DNA of 64,000 nucleotides, taken from the NCBI GenBank assembly GCA_008729055.1, contig SDUX01000008.1, positions 3,807,756 through 3,871,755 on the forward strand, given 5' to 3'. Shown piece after piece: positions 11,484 through 21,329 of this stretch (positions are counted from its first letter, which is position 1; each line of letters opens with the position of its first letter). The notes under the pieces were generated by a model. The model made no database searches. It had not been told where the DNA came from and saw only the letters and a program-made list of their open reading frames with translations. The position numbers and the translations under genes were made by a program. This DNA comes from Pyropia haitanensis (taxonomy: Eukaryota; Rhodophyta; Bangiophyceae; Bangiales; Bangiaceae).

Positions 11484-14400
11484 TCAGCGTGACGTCCCTC
11501 TTCGTGACGCGTCCCCTCCCCGAGACGCGTCCCCTCCCCGCAAAGCCTCCCCTCCCCGCGACGCCGCCCCTCCCCGTGGCGCCCCCTCTCCGTCCTCTAC
11601 CTCTACGGGCGACCGGACGCGGCCAGTCAGGCGCAGCCGCATCGCCTGCCGCGGCCCGTACCCGTGCGCGCTCGCCACCAGCCGCACACACAGCTGCGTG
11701 TGGCGGCGGCCAAGCCGCACCAACTGCGAGCCGCAGCGGAGGAGCGTCAGCACCACCGCCCGCCAGTCGTCCAGCTGCTGTACCAGGTGTTCCAAAAGGA
11801 CCGCGCGCTCCGCGTCACCCCGCCCCTTCCGAACCACGTGGCCCACCGCGACCAGCTGCACGGCCACGTCGGGGCTGTGGCCACCGGGCCGGCGGTTGCG
11901 GCCGGTCGCGGTCGCGCGCGCGGTCGCCATGGTGCGGTCCAGCCAGCCCATCGCGACGCGCAGGGGCGTGTGGTGATCCTCATTCTCCCGCCGCACGTCC
12001 GCGCCGCGGTCGGTCAGCGCGCGCACCATGCGCGCGTCGGCGCGGCGGGCGGCGACGTGCAGCGCCGTCTCGCCGCACTCGTCCGCAACGTCCAGGAATG
12101 GTCGAACTTGCGGCTTGTCCAGCAGCTCCACCCGTCCGCGCTCGACTGCCCGGTGCAGGGGTGTCGTCACCGCGGCGGCCGGGTGGTCCCCGCCGAGCTG
12201 GTCCACAATCTCGCCGACCCCGAGCGCCGCCGCCAAACAGAGGGGCGTTTCGCCCAGTTCGCTCACCGCCGCGCGGTCGGCGCCCCACTGGAGGAGCTTG
12301 GCCACCACCCGCGTATGCCCAGAGAGAACAGCACAATGAAGCGGCGTCAGACCATCCTTGTCCCTCGCGTTGACGTCGTCGCGCGCGGGCTGCTGATTGC
12401 CACCTCGCGACGCCGTGACTCGAGCGTTGCCAGACGGTTCTCGGATTGTACCACGCATGGAGCCCCCGGAAGCGCGCAAGAGGAGATCTGTAGCCGCAGG
12501 AAACCGACACGATCGTGCAGCTCGGTGTAGTGCAAGTTGACCCTGCGCGTCCCGGGCACCACACTCAGCGCCCGCACGGAGTAAGACGTCTATCACAGAT
12601 GGCGACTCGCAGCGCATATCGCGCATGTTCCCGGCCTCACTTGCTGCGCGGTGCAAGGGAGTCTCACCACTCTTGGTCGTGGCCGCCACGTCTGCACCGG
12701 CAGCTAGCAGCACCTGCACAGCCGCAACGGACCCGGCGGCAGCGTGCAACGGGGTAGCACCGTACTTGTCCACGGCCTTGACATCAGCACCTGCCTGCAC
12801 AAGTACCCGCGCAACCGCACCAGGTGCTTTCGAAAGATACTTGCTACTCAGTCTGTGCAAAGCAGTAGCACCGTCATTTGTCTTGGCGCCGAAGTCTGCA
12901 CCGGCAGCGAGAAGCGCCCGCACGATCGCAGCACTCCCGTTCTTGCTTGCCACGTGCAACGCGGTCGCGCCATCCTTCGCTTTGGCGCTCACGTCAGCGC
13001 CGGCCTCCAACAACGCGTCTACAGAGGCACAGATGTGGCGAGCCGCCGCTGCGTGAAGCGCAGTATTGCCGTCGCTAGAACGTTCGTTCACATCTGCACC
13101 GGCCGCCAGGAGTGGCCGTATGAACCTCGGATCGGAACTGCCGTTCAGCACAGTCAAGGCCGTTTGTCCTTCCTTGTCCTTAGCATCAACGTCAGCGCCA
13201 GCCTCTATCAGCTCCTCCACATTCCCACCAGCTCTCCAGCCTGTAGCCGCCCGGTGCAAAACTGTTCTGCCGAGTTGGTCTCTCGCACCAATGGCGGCGC
13301 CTGCCCGCAAGAGCAACCGAACAACAGCGGCACTTCCCCAGGAACTCGCCTCATGAAGCACCGTGGAGCCATCGCGGGCGGAGGCTCTTGCGCTGGCGCC
13401 GGCCGCCAGCAACATCCGCGCACTCACGACCTGTCGTACGTAGTGAGCGAAACCATGCCGTCCGTGATGGATGATGTTTCCGTGCAAGACAGTGGTCCCG
13501 TCATCTTTGTCCTGCAGTCGAGCGCCCGCAGAAAGAAGCAAGCGTACAAGTGCTGGGCATGAGACAGCGACATGAAGAGGAGTCGTGCCGTCACTTGTCG
13601 TGGCATTTACGTCGGCGCCAAATGCCAGCAGCACCGGAGCACACGCAGCGCTACGCCAGAGACAGTGCAGAGCCGTCTTGCCGTCGTAGGCGCGCGCCTT
13701 GATATCTGCGCCCGCCTGCAACAAAATCCGCACAGCGGCAGAACGGTCAGCCACGCATGCACGGTGCAGCGCGGTGTAGCCATCATAGGCTTTCGCATCC
13801 ACGTCAGCACCAGCCAGCAAGAGTGCTTTGACCGTTGCAGCGGCCCCAGGTGCGCTCCCATAGTGCAACGCAGTTTGGCCATCCTTGGCCACAGCACCCA
13901 CATCGGCGCCCGCCTCGAGCAGCACCCGCACAGCCGCTACAGTCCCTGACCGACTGGCCATGTGTAACGCCGTCATGCGCTGGTCGGTAATGGCGCGCAC
14001 ATCAGAGCCTGCCACCAGCAACGCCCGCACGGCAGCGGCACTCCCACTGCGGCTAGCTGCGTGAAGCGCGGTAGCACCATCATCCGCCTCGACGTGCACA
14101 TCAGCGCCAGCCGCAAACAGAGCTCGCACAGCTGCCGCACTTCCGCTCGAGCCAGCACAGTGCAGCGCCGTCAGGCCGGCATACGTCTGAGCGCCGACAT
14201 TGGCTTCGGTCAGCAGCAACTCCTTTACAGCCGCTGGACTCCCACTCCAGCTCGCCATATGCAGCGCAGTTGCACCATCGTGCGCTCGTGTGGTCACATC
14301 GGCACCCGCGGCCAGCAGAACCCGCACAGCGACAACGTTGCCACTCCATGCAGCCCCGTACAAAGGGGCCCTGCCGTCATCTGCTGCAGTATCCACATCA

Positions 14401-16109
14401 GCGCCCGCAGCAAGCAGCACTCGCACAGTTGCGGCGCTCCCACTCACACCCGCCCAGTACAGTGCCGTGGTGCCGTCGTCAGCAGTGGCATTTACGTCGG
14501 CGCCTGCGTGCAACAGCGCCCGCACAACGGCAGCGCGCCCACCACGGCCAGCCTGGTGTAGAGCAGTGGCTCCATCATCATCCTTGGCGCCCACTGCGGC
14601 ACCTGCCGCCAACAACGCCTGCACTGCAGAGGCGCTCCCACGCATGCTTGCCTTGTGAAGCGCAGTGCACCCTTCATCATTTCGGGCCAGTACATTCGCA
14701 CCCGCGGCAAGCAGGGCTCCAATAGCAGCTGAGCGTCGGCAACCACTCGCATTCATCAACGCCGTGTCCCCGTCCGCGTTCTTCGCGTTAACTTCAGCAC
14801 CAGCTTGCAGCAGCGCCTTCAACGCCTCAACCCGTCCACGCCCGGCCGCTTCGTGCAAAGCCGTAGTGCCATCGTCAGTCGTGGCGTTCACGCCCACGCC
14901 TGCGTCCAGAAGAAAGCGCACAGCCGTGGCACTTCCGCTGCTCCCCGCCGCGTGTAGAGCCGTGGCGCCCTTTTCAGTCGTGGCCGCCAGGTCCGCGCCT
15001 GCGCGGAGCAGGTGCCGTAACGCTTTTCGGCTCCCGCCTTGTCCAGCCTTGTGTAGCGCGGTTGCCCCGTCGTCGTCCACGTCGGCACCCGCTCGCAGCA
15101 GCACCCTCACAGCCGCTGCGCACCCACTGGCTCCCGCCAAGTGCAAAGCCGTGCGTCCCCAATCGTCGATGGCGGCCACGTCGGCGCCCGCCTGCAGCAG
15201 AAGTCCCACCGCTGCGGCGCTCCCGCGGCTGGCGGCAAGGTGCAATGCAGTAGCGCCGCGGTCATTGGTGGCAGAAACGTCGGCGCCCGCTTCGATAAGC
15301 ATTCGAAGGGGCGCGACCATGCCCCTTCGTGCCGCGCAAAGCAATGGGGTATCCCCTCCGACCATATAGGAGCGTGCGTAAAAGTGCTTCAGCCATAGCC
15401 CACCGCCAGGTCCAACAGGCGGTACGTCAAAATCCCAGTCAGGAGTATTGTCCCCCCAAGTTGCGGCACCGATGTCAGCATCGACGTCGAGGAGCACTCG
15501 CACAGCGGCTGCACTGCCGCTCTTGCAAGCAAGATGGAGGGCCGTCAACCCCACGGATGAGCGGGCGCCTACCCGCACACCAGCTGCCACCAACGACTGC
15601 ACCGCCGCACCACTCCCGCTCCGCGCCGCACGGTGCAGCGCCGTCTCCCCTTCGTCGTCCGCGGCGCCCGCGACGGCGCCCGCGCCCAGCAGCGCCTGCA
15701 CGGTGGCGGCGTCGCCACTGTCTCCCGCGGCGTGCAGCGGGGTGACCAGTGCGTCGGTCAGGGCGGCCACGTCCGCGCCCGCCGCCAGCAGCACCCGCAC
15801 GACGCGGGCGTGGCCGCCACTCGACGCCCAGTGCAGGACCGAGAAGCCGTCGACGTGCGTGTGGGGGCAGCACGACACGGCGGCGACGTTGGCGCCCGCG
15901 GCGAGCAGCTCCTCCACCGCCGCCACGTTGCCCCCGACCGCCGCCCAGTGCAGGGCCGTGTCGCCCCAGTCGGTGGCCGCGCCCACCGCCACGCCCGCGC
16001 CGAGCAGCGCCCGGATGGCGGCAACGTCCCCGCGTCGGGCGGCCCGGTGCAGGCGCGGCAGCGGGCGGTCCCGCCGCGCGTACACGGGCAGCTTCGTCTT
16101 GCGCGTCAT
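11484..16109 (-). CDS. Giant ankyrin-repeat protein (about 40 repeats)
   Basis: A single-exon frame of 1,541 residues from ATG 16109. The start was chosen because ankyrin repeats begin about 18 residues later and sequence further upstream is low-complexity. About 40 ankyrin repeats run almost end to end, each with the TALHxAxxxG turn, a xAAVRxLLxAGADV helix pair and a DDG/KDG loop. Most are canonical. Near the C-terminal third some are distorted, for example by a Cys/Met-containing insertion and an Arg/Gly/Asn-rich one. The last about 150 residues leave the repeat pattern and end in Arg/Gly/Ala/Ser repeats encoded by an 18-bp minisatellite. No membrane segment, kinase or other catalytic domain is visible. 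Ankyrin arrays generally mediate protein binding; the partner is unknown. It is divergent from the gene at 17520. Confidence 0.88.
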   Translation of the reverse strand: MTRKTKLPVYARRDRPLPRLHRAARRGDVAAIRALLGAGVAVGAATDWGDTALHWAAVGGNVAAVEELLAAGANVAAVSCCPHTHVDGFSVLHWASSGGHARVVRVLLAAGADVAALTDALVTPLHAAGDSGDAATVQALLGAGAVAGAADDEGETALHRAARSGSGAAVQSLVAAGVRVGARSSVGLTALHLACKSGSAAAVRVLLDVDADIGAATWGDNTPDWDFDVPPVGPGGGLWLKHFYARSYMVGGDTPLLCAARRGMVAPLRMLIEAGADVSATNDRGATALHLAASRGSAAAVGLLLQAGADVAAIDDWGRTALHLAGASGCAAAVRVLLRAGADVDDDGATALHKAGQGGSRKALRHLLRAGADLAATTEKGATALHAAGSSGSATAVRFLLDAGVGVNATTDDGTTALHEAAGRGRVEALKALLQAGAEVNAKNADGDTALMNASGCRRSAAIGALLAAGANVLARNDEGCTALHKASMRGSASAVQALLAAGAAVGAKDDDGATALHQAGRGGRAAVVRALLHAGADVNATADDGTTALYWAGVSGSAATVRVLLAAGADVDTAADDGRAPLYGAAWSGNVVAVRVLLAAGADVTTRAHDGATALHMASWSGSPAAVKELLLTEANVGAQTYAGLTALHCAGSSGSAAAVRALFAAGADVHVEADDGATALHAASRSGSAAAVRALLVAGSDVRAITDQRMTALHMASRSGTVAAVRVLLEAGADVGAVAKDGQTALHYGSAPGAAATVKALLLAGADVDAKAYDGYTALHRACVADRSAAVRILLQAGADIKARAYDGKTALHCLWRSAACAPVLLAFGADVNATTSDGTTPLHVAVSCPALVRLLLSAGARLQDKDDGTTVLHGNIIHHGRHGFAHYVRQVVSARMLLAAGASARASARDGSTVLHEASSWGSAAVVRLLLRAGAAIGARDQLGRTVLHRAATGWRAGGNVEELIEAGADVDAKDKEGQTALTVLNGSSDPRFIRPLLAAGADVNERSSDGNTALHAAAARHICASVDALLEAGADVSAKAKDGATALHVASKNGSAAIVRALLAAGADFGAKTNDGATALHRLSSKYLSKAPGAVARVLVQAGADVKAVDKYGATPLHAAAGSVAAVQVLLAAGADVAATTKSGETPLHRAASEAGNMRDMRCESPSVIDVLLRAGAECGARDAQGQLALHRAARSCRFPAATDLLLRASGGSMRGTIREPSGNARVTASRGGNQQPARDDVNARDKDGLTPLHCAVLSGHTRVVAKLLQWGADRAAVSELGETPLCLAAALGVGEIVDQLGGDHPAAAVTTPLHRAVERGRVELLDKPQVRPFLDVADECGETALHVAARRADARMVRALTDRGADVRRENEDHHTPLRVAMGWLDRTMATARATATGRNRRPGGHSPDVAVQLVAVGHVVRKGRGDAERAVLLEHLVQQLDDWRAVVLTLLRCGSQLVRLGRRHTQLCVRLVASAHGYGPRQAMRLRLTGRVRSPVEVEDGEGAPRGGAASRGGEALRGGDASRGGDASRRGTSR
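11506..11594. repeat. 18-bp coding minisatellite in the ankyrin gene 3' end
   Basis: Five imperfect units of the type GACGCGTCCCCTCCCCGN. On the minus strand they encode the Arg/Gly-rich tail (RGGDAS-like hexapeptides) of the ankyrin protein. The period is a multiple of three, so the frame is kept. Confidence 0.7.
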
Positions 16110-17519
16110 CGCCCCGACGCCGCCCGCCCGCCGGCGGCACCTCGGCGCTGGGCGCCAACGCAAAGGGAGCCGACGCAGCAGTGGCCGGCCAGCCCGGGAC
16201 GCCTCTGGGGCAACGGCCGGCTTTGCTCCGACGCCGCCGACGGGTTGGCCGGGCGGGCGGGCTCGGCCAGCGGCGTCGCGCTCCCAGCGGCGCGACGGCG
16301 GCAGGGAGAGGCCACACTGCCCGCACGGCGCCGCGCGTGGGGCGTGGGATGGCAGTCGTGCGGGGGGTGCGGGGCCCCAGCCACCGCCGCCGACTGCCTC
16401 GCCGCCGCGCCTCAAATACCGAGGGACAGCTAGGTGGACGAGCGTCGGGGAAGGAGGGAGAGGGGAACGGAGGGGGCGGGGGGCGGGGGCGGGTGAGGGG
16501 GGGCGGGGCAAAGGAGGGACGCCGGTGTCAGAGCGTACTTGACAAGGATGACCAGACGCCCTGGCGGTGCAGGGGACAGGGGCGGGGCGTGTGGACAGAT
16601 GGCGGCGATGAGGGGGCTGCGCGCCCCGCCACAGCCAGGCCCCTCCAGGCCACTCCGGCCTCGGTGGCGTGTCTGGGCTCGAGTGGATCGCGATTTGAGG
16701 GGCCACCCGCTCGGGGGCCAGTCTGGGTGTGGCCACAGTACGTTGCCCCTCATGCGCACTGTTGCAGGCGGGGGGGGGGGGGGGGCGCGTACACCTGCAG
16801 CCAGCTGGGCTCCGCGGGTGGATGGCCGCGCCACGGACGCTTGGCAGGCACTCCCCCCCCCCCCCCCCCCCCTCGCGGGGGCCACTCGGGCCCGTGCGGC
16901 GCGCCCCCCCGGCGACACCCCCCCAGTCCACGGGGTGTAGCAGCCTGTACAGCGCATCGCGCCCGCGCCGGCCGTGGGCGTGGCCCACGCGCCCCGCCGC
17001 CAGCGCAGAGACCGCGGCGGGGCTCGTCGGCACCTTGTCAATCCCGGGTCTGGGAAACCTTGTCAAGCCCGGGTCCGTGGCACCTCGTCAACGGTGGGGC
17101 GTGCTGGTGAGCCCGCGCCGCCTCGAACGCCGCGCGCGCACGTGTGTCCGCGCGGCTACCCGGTGGGGCGATCCGCGCCGACGCGCAGGTGGTGGCTGGA
17201 CTGTGCAGGCGTGCAGTCCGCCTGCCCCTCTTCAGGCGCTTGTGTCTGCGCCGCGCGGCGGGCGGCCACGGCCGTGGTTGCCCTGCCGTCGTGCGGCGGC
17301 GGCTCCCCCCCCCACCCACCTCCCCACGCTCCTCCCCGCCTCCACCCCCTGCGTATCTCGAGGCAACGCGTCTCCCTCCCCCCCCCGCCCCCGGCCCCTA
17401 GCCACGAACCCGTCGACTTCCCCGTACGCCCTCCCCCCCATCCGTTGCACTTGGGGCGGCGCCCGCGCCGCGGCTGTCCCCTTTCCCCGCCGCCGCCGGC
17501 CGCAGCGCCATCGCGCACC
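16110..17519. promoter_or_regulatory. Divergent intergenic region, ankyrin and membrane-protein genes
   Basis: About 1.4 kb between two head-to-head genes and therefore likely to hold both promoters. G-rich and C-rich homopolymers lie at 16770-16790 and 16851-16872, and a three-unit 25-bp repeat sits near 17032. No TATA box was seen. Open frames across it extend both genes upstream but are low-complexity. Confidence 0.4.
17032..17095. repeat. Three-unit 25-bp direct repeat
   Basis: ACCTTGTCAATCCCGGG starts at 17032 and ACCTTGTCAAGCCCGGG at 17057; a shortened ACCTCGTCAACGG starts at 17082. It lies in the divergent intergenic region about 450 bases upstream of the ATG at 17520, so a binding-site cluster is possible but unproven. 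Confidence 0.5.
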
Positions 17520-19112
17520 ATGGCTGACCCGGACGAGCCGTGGGATATCCTCTGGTATAGCGCGTTTGAAACGACGGCGCTGCTCACCGCCTTGTTCGTC
17601 GCGACCTTCACCTTCATCAAAGACCCGACCGGCCGTCAAGACGAGCGGGACGCCTCGGAGATTCACATCTTCAAGCAGTGGCGGCGCGCCATCCTGGTCA
17701 TCTGGATGGACCTGGCGCTCAAGGCCGCCGTGCTGGTCGTCCAGGTGGCCAACCGGAAACCCGTGGGCACCATCTGGTGGACGCTGGGCTTGATGGCGGC
17801 GCCGTGGGCTCCCCTGATCGACAAGGTGGCCGACGCCGTCAAGAACTGGGGCGGCGTGCAGGAGCTCATGTGCAGCCGCGTGAACCGCAACGAGATCGGG
17901 AGCATCCTGCGGGAGTACTTGAAGATGGGCCACCAGAGTGTGACTACGATTGGACTGGCAGAGGAGGTTTATGACCGCACCTACCCAGTGCCCGAGAAGG
18001 TATTGGAGGCGGTCATCCGCAGCAGCATGCACAGCATTGGCCACAACATGGCCTACCGACAGCGCGTTGAGAAGTTGCTGAAGGAGGTCAAGAACAAAGG
18101 GGCGTCATGGGTGGTGACGAGCAGGGCGCAGCGACACGGGCCAAAGGAGCAAAAGCAGAGCTACCATCGGCGTCGCCTGCGGTGGCGGCGCTTTGACCTA
18201 TGGATGCGGTATTGGACAAAGCCCAGGTACTCGCTGACGGCCGACCCCTTTCCCCCGGGCCTCTTGTCTCTGCCCGCGTCCCATTCCGAAGACGGGGACG
18301 CGCACACAATGGATGCTGTCAAGGATATCACGTCCGGGATGGATCCCGCCATGGTCCCGGCCTATCGCGCGTACGTCCTGGACGCCATCGACGATTGCCT
18401 TCGTGGCCACACCTTGTCCCAGCGACGTGCTATCAATTCTCTGCCCGAAAACCTCTGCCCTCGGTGCACGTTGGCCGTCCGCGGCGCCATCGAGGCCTTC
18501 CTGGAGTCTTCCAACCGCGCCCACATCAACGTGCACGCGCGGGCGTGGTTGGACGACATGCACATTGAGTGGCGAGGGCGGTTGGAAATCATTAGTGACG
18601 GTATGTGGGAAGCGGTCTTTGTTGACCACTCTGGCCTCCTGGTTGAGGATGAGGAGCACGCCCAGCAGGAGGATGAAGGCGAGCCGCGCCCGGTGCCCAA
18701 CGCAACGGTCACCTCCCGCAAGCTGTTGGTCTTCCTTTTCTTGGTCGCCCGCAGCACGTTGAAGGCGTGCCGGGTTCTGGAGGAGGTTGGGCAGCGGGTG
18801 CGGGAGCGCCTCCACTCGGAGCAGTGGTGGACCGACTACTGGCAGACGGTGGTGCGGAGCCTGGGCACGAGCCGCAACAGCGACGACACGGTGGAGGACT
18901 GGATGGATGGCATTAAGGCGCGGGCGCTCCGAGACCTCTCCGTAGCCGAGATGAAGGTGCTGGTGCGGCTGCTGGCGAAGCACCCGGCGCGACCGTACTC
19001 AGGGCGCGACGTGGAGGACAACGAGATACCGCTGGGCTCCTTTTGCGCCGCACCCTCGTGCTACCTCGGCACCCTCACCACGTGCGTCGTGACCAGCACG
19101 ATGAAGGACTAG
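17520..19112 (+). CDS. Unknown membrane protein with N-terminal hydrophobic segments
   Basis: 530 residues from an ATG in strong context (CGCACCATGG). The composition is balanced with all 20 amino acids, unlike the surrounding shadow frames, so this is a real gene. Three hydrophobic stretches lie in the first about 100 residues: near 9-33 (ILWYSAFETTALLTALFVATFTF), 54-74 and 80-97. The rest is mostly soluble and helical, with Arg/Lys-rich patches (HRRRLRWRRFDLW near 225), an acidic run (EDEEHAQQEDEGE) and a weaker hydrophobic stretch KLLVFLFLV. No family was recognised. A membrane-anchored cytosolic-domain protein is the most that can be inferred. It is divergent from the ankyrin gene and convergent with the DUF1517 gene. 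An unrecognised short intron cannot be excluded around 18100-18240. Confidence 0.8.
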   Translation: MADPDEPWDILWYSAFETTALLTALFVATFTFIKDPTGRQDERDASEIHIFKQWRRAILVIWMDLALKAAVLVVQVANRKPVGTIWWTLGLMAAPWAPLIDKVADAVKNWGGVQELMCSRVNRNEIGSILREYLKMGHQSVTTIGLAEEVYDRTYPVPEKVLEAVIRSSMHSIGHNMAYRQRVEKLLKEVKNKGASWVVTSRAQRHGPKEQKQSYHRRRLRWRRFDLWMRYWTKPRYSLTADPFPPGLLSLPASHSEDGDAHTMDAVKDITSGMDPAMVPAYRAYVLDAIDDCLRGHTLSQRRAINSLPENLCPRCTLAVRGAIEAFLESSNRAHINVHARAWLDDMHIEWRGRLEIISDGMWEAVFVDHSGLLVEDEEHAQQEDEGEPRPVPNATVTSRKLLVFLFLVARSTLKACRVLEEVGQRVRERLHSEQWWTDYWQTVVRSLGTSRNSDDTVEDWMDGIKARALRDLSVAEMKVLVRLLAKHPARPYSGRDVEDNEIPLGSFCAAPSCYLGTLTTCVVTSTMKD

Positions 19113-19855
19113 GTGCTGCTCCGCTCGCTGCTGCCCATCGCAGCCATCCGCGCGGACGATTTCCACAGCCGCCACCCGCCCCCCCGCGCCCCCTGCGGCA
19201 CTGTCGACTGCGACATTTGAACGTCGCGGTGGCGACGGGTAGCCGCGGTGGCGACGGGTGACGACAGCCGTGGCGACTGTTGGCTGGGTCCGAACGCAGC
19301 AGCGGCAGCCGCGGGCGCAGCGGCGGAAACTGCCGCAGCGGCAGCGGCGGCGGTGGCGGCGTCGGCGGTGGCAACAACGGCCACGGTGGAGGCGGCAGCG
19401 GCAGCGGCAGCGGTAGCGACGGGCCCACACCGTGCCAGCCGTCGGCGTGACCTTCCCCGCTCTTTGCACGACAACGCTGGCGTCGAGGGAGGAAGAGGGT
19501 TGCTAGCGGCGGGCGTCGCCCAGCCTCCGCCGGGTGGAGGCAGCACGGGGTGGGCGGAGGGAGAGCAGCCGGTGCCGCGCGAGCGGCGATGGACGGGCTG
19601 CCGGTCCGGCCGGCATCAGCCTGGGGGGGGCGCATGGCAGACGGGCGACTGGCACGACGGGCGCGGGCGGGGGGGTGCTGCCGCGGTGGGCAGCAACGGC
19701 TGGGAACGGCGCGGGTCGGCACGGTGCTGTGCCGCCAGAAGCGCACGTACAAACGGGTGAGGGTGCATGCCGAAACAGACAGACTGAAAAAAAAATGGAT
19801 GACTAAAGCAGGCAAGCCCCCCTCTCTCCCACCCGTTTGCCTCGCACAAGATGCC
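19113..19855. other. Convergent intergenic spacer
   Basis: Between the stop codons of two convergent genes. It contains (GCGGCG)n-like and (CGG)n-like arrays at 19300-19430 and A9 at 19787-19795. No gene was seen. Confidence 0.45.
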
Positions 19856-20042
19856 CGACAAACCACCTGCCCGTCGCAGCCAACAACCCACCCGCCCCTC
19901 GCAACCAATAAACAACATATGCTTCTCGCGGCCAACAAACCACCTGCCTGCCCCTCGCGACCAACAAACCACCTGCGTCTCGCGACCGATAACCACCCGC
20001 CCCTCGCGGCCAACGGACGATCGGCCCCTCGCGGCCGAGACG
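19856..20042. repeat. Imperfect 25-bp minisatellite
   Basis: About six to seven units of the pattern CCAACAAACCACCTGCC plus CCTCGCGA, with units varying from 24 to 29 bp. It ends about 40 bases past the stop codon of the DUF1517 gene, so it probably lies in or next to its 3' untranslated region. Confidence 0.75.
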
Positions 20043-20084
20043 CATCCGCGCCTGCTGCGGTGCTCCCCGCCCCCGCCCCCCCCC

Positions 20085-21329
20085 TCACACGCGCACCAGG
20101 TCTGGGTGGTCGGCGAGCATCTCCCGCTCGGTGAGGGTGTCCGTGTCGCTCTGAGGCGCCCAAATGACTTCGCACGCCTGCATGTCGTCAGTGGTCACGC
20201 CCCCCAGGGCGGTCAAGGCGGTGCGCAGGTCGGCCACGCCGTCCAGCCTGCGCGGGAGGGCCTTGCCCAGCTCGCCCGTGGCGGCCACGACCAGCGTCAC
20301 AACAATGTACTCGGACGGCCCCGCCGAGAGGTCCTCCCCCGGCCGCACCCGGCGGGTCGTCGACTGGACGCCCCGGCCGCCCACGTTGGAGAGGGTCTCC
20401 TCCTCCAGCTTGACGCGCTCGTTGAGGGAGCGGCGGCCAAACTCGGCTTCCGCCTCAGACAGGCGCATCGACGACGGCGCCGCGCTCAACGACGCGTGCG
20501 TCCAATAGTCTGGGTTGCGGACGAGCGTGACGACCACCTCTTGGAGGAGCTCCGCCAGGCCCCGCGCGCTCGCCGTGTAGGCCCGCTGCGCCACCGCGTC
20601 GAGGTCCCGCTGCAGCTGCCGCGCCGACGCGAGGAGGCCCACCTTGACCGTCACCACCGACGTCGGCGGGTCGTCCGGGTCGGCCGCCCCCGTCACGGCG
20701 CCGACCGCCGAGCCCACCGACGACACCACCACCCCCGCCACCGCCACCAGCAGCAGCAGCGTGGTAAGGCCGCCAAAGCCGCCCAGCCCAAAGCCCCCAT
20801 ACACGGGCACCACCGGCGTGTAAATGCGGGGCATGACCATCACGCCGCCGCCGCCATAGCCGCCGCCATAGCCGCCGCCATAGCCGCCGCCTTCATAGCC
20901 GCCGCCGCCGCCCCCATACGACGGCGCCGGCTCGGAGCGGGGCGCACTAAAGGAGGAGCCGCCGACGCGGCCGCCGCCGCGGGCGGCCAGCGCCCCGTCC
21001 ACGCCCGTCGAGGTGAAGAGCAGCAGCGCCGCGAGCGCCGCCACCCCCGCCTGGCGGCCGCGGCGGGCCAGCGCCGCGGCCGCAGAAGGGGGCGCCGCGG
21101 CGTCGCGCGCGTCGGCGGCGGCCGGCCGGCCGGCCGCCGGCGGCCGCGCGCCCATCCGCAGCGTCGCGGCGGCCGGCCTGGCGGCGGCGGCGGCAACGGC
21201 GGCGGCGGCCGACGGCGCGCGGCCCGACGGGGTGCCCGTCGCCCACGGGGCGGCGCGGGCGGCGAGGAGCGCCGCGGGGGAGGCGGCGACAAAGGCCGCC
21301 GCGGGCCGGGGCTGCCGCCAAGACGCCAT
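20085..21329 (-). CDS. DUF1517 family plastid/thylakoid membrane protein
   Basis: 414 residues from ATG 21329. Residues 1-90 are Ala/Arg/Ser-rich with almost no acids, like a plastid transit peptide. They are followed by a hydrophobic segment (VAALAALLLFTSTG) ending in GALAARGGG, which looks like a second, thylakoid-type signal or anchor. Next come a Gly/Tyr repeat block (GGYGGGYGGGYGGG) and another membrane segment (LTTLLLLVAVAGVVVSSV). A soluble domain of about 200 residues follows, ending ACEVIWAPQSDTDTLTERE, the characteristic C-terminal motif of the DUF1517 family. Plant members of this family act at plastid membranes in acclimation to changing light; that role is family knowledge and not shown here. 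The upstream extension of the frame is low-complexity and was not used. It is divergent from SEN34. Confidence 0.85.
   Translation of the reverse strand: MASWRQPRPAAAFVAASPAALLAARAAPWATGTPSGRAPSAAAAVAAAAARPAAATLRMGARPPAAGRPAAADARDAAAPPSAAAALARRGRQAGVAALAALLLFTSTGVDGALAARGGGRVGGSSFSAPRSEPAPSYGGGGGGYEGGGYGGGYGGGYGGGGVMVMPRIYTPVVPVYGGFGLGGFGGLTTLLLLVAVAGVVVSSVGSAVGAVTGAADPDDPPTSVVTVKVGLLASARQLQRDLDAVAQRAYTASARGLAELLQEVVVTLVRNPDYWTHASLSAAPSSMRLSEAEAEFGRRSLNERVKLEEETLSNVGGRGVQSTTRRVRPGEDLSAGPSEYIVVTLVVAATGELGKALPRRLDGVADLRTALTALGGVTTDDMQACEVIWAPQSDTDTLTEREMLADHPDLVRV

Noticed and set aside
16110..17066. N-terminal extension of the ankyrin protein to 17066
   Set aside because: Low-complexity and lies in the divergent promoter region; the repeat array starts just after ATG 16109.
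19856..20042. CRISPR-like array
   Set aside because: Units are contiguous and imperfect with no spacers, and the genome is eukaryotic.
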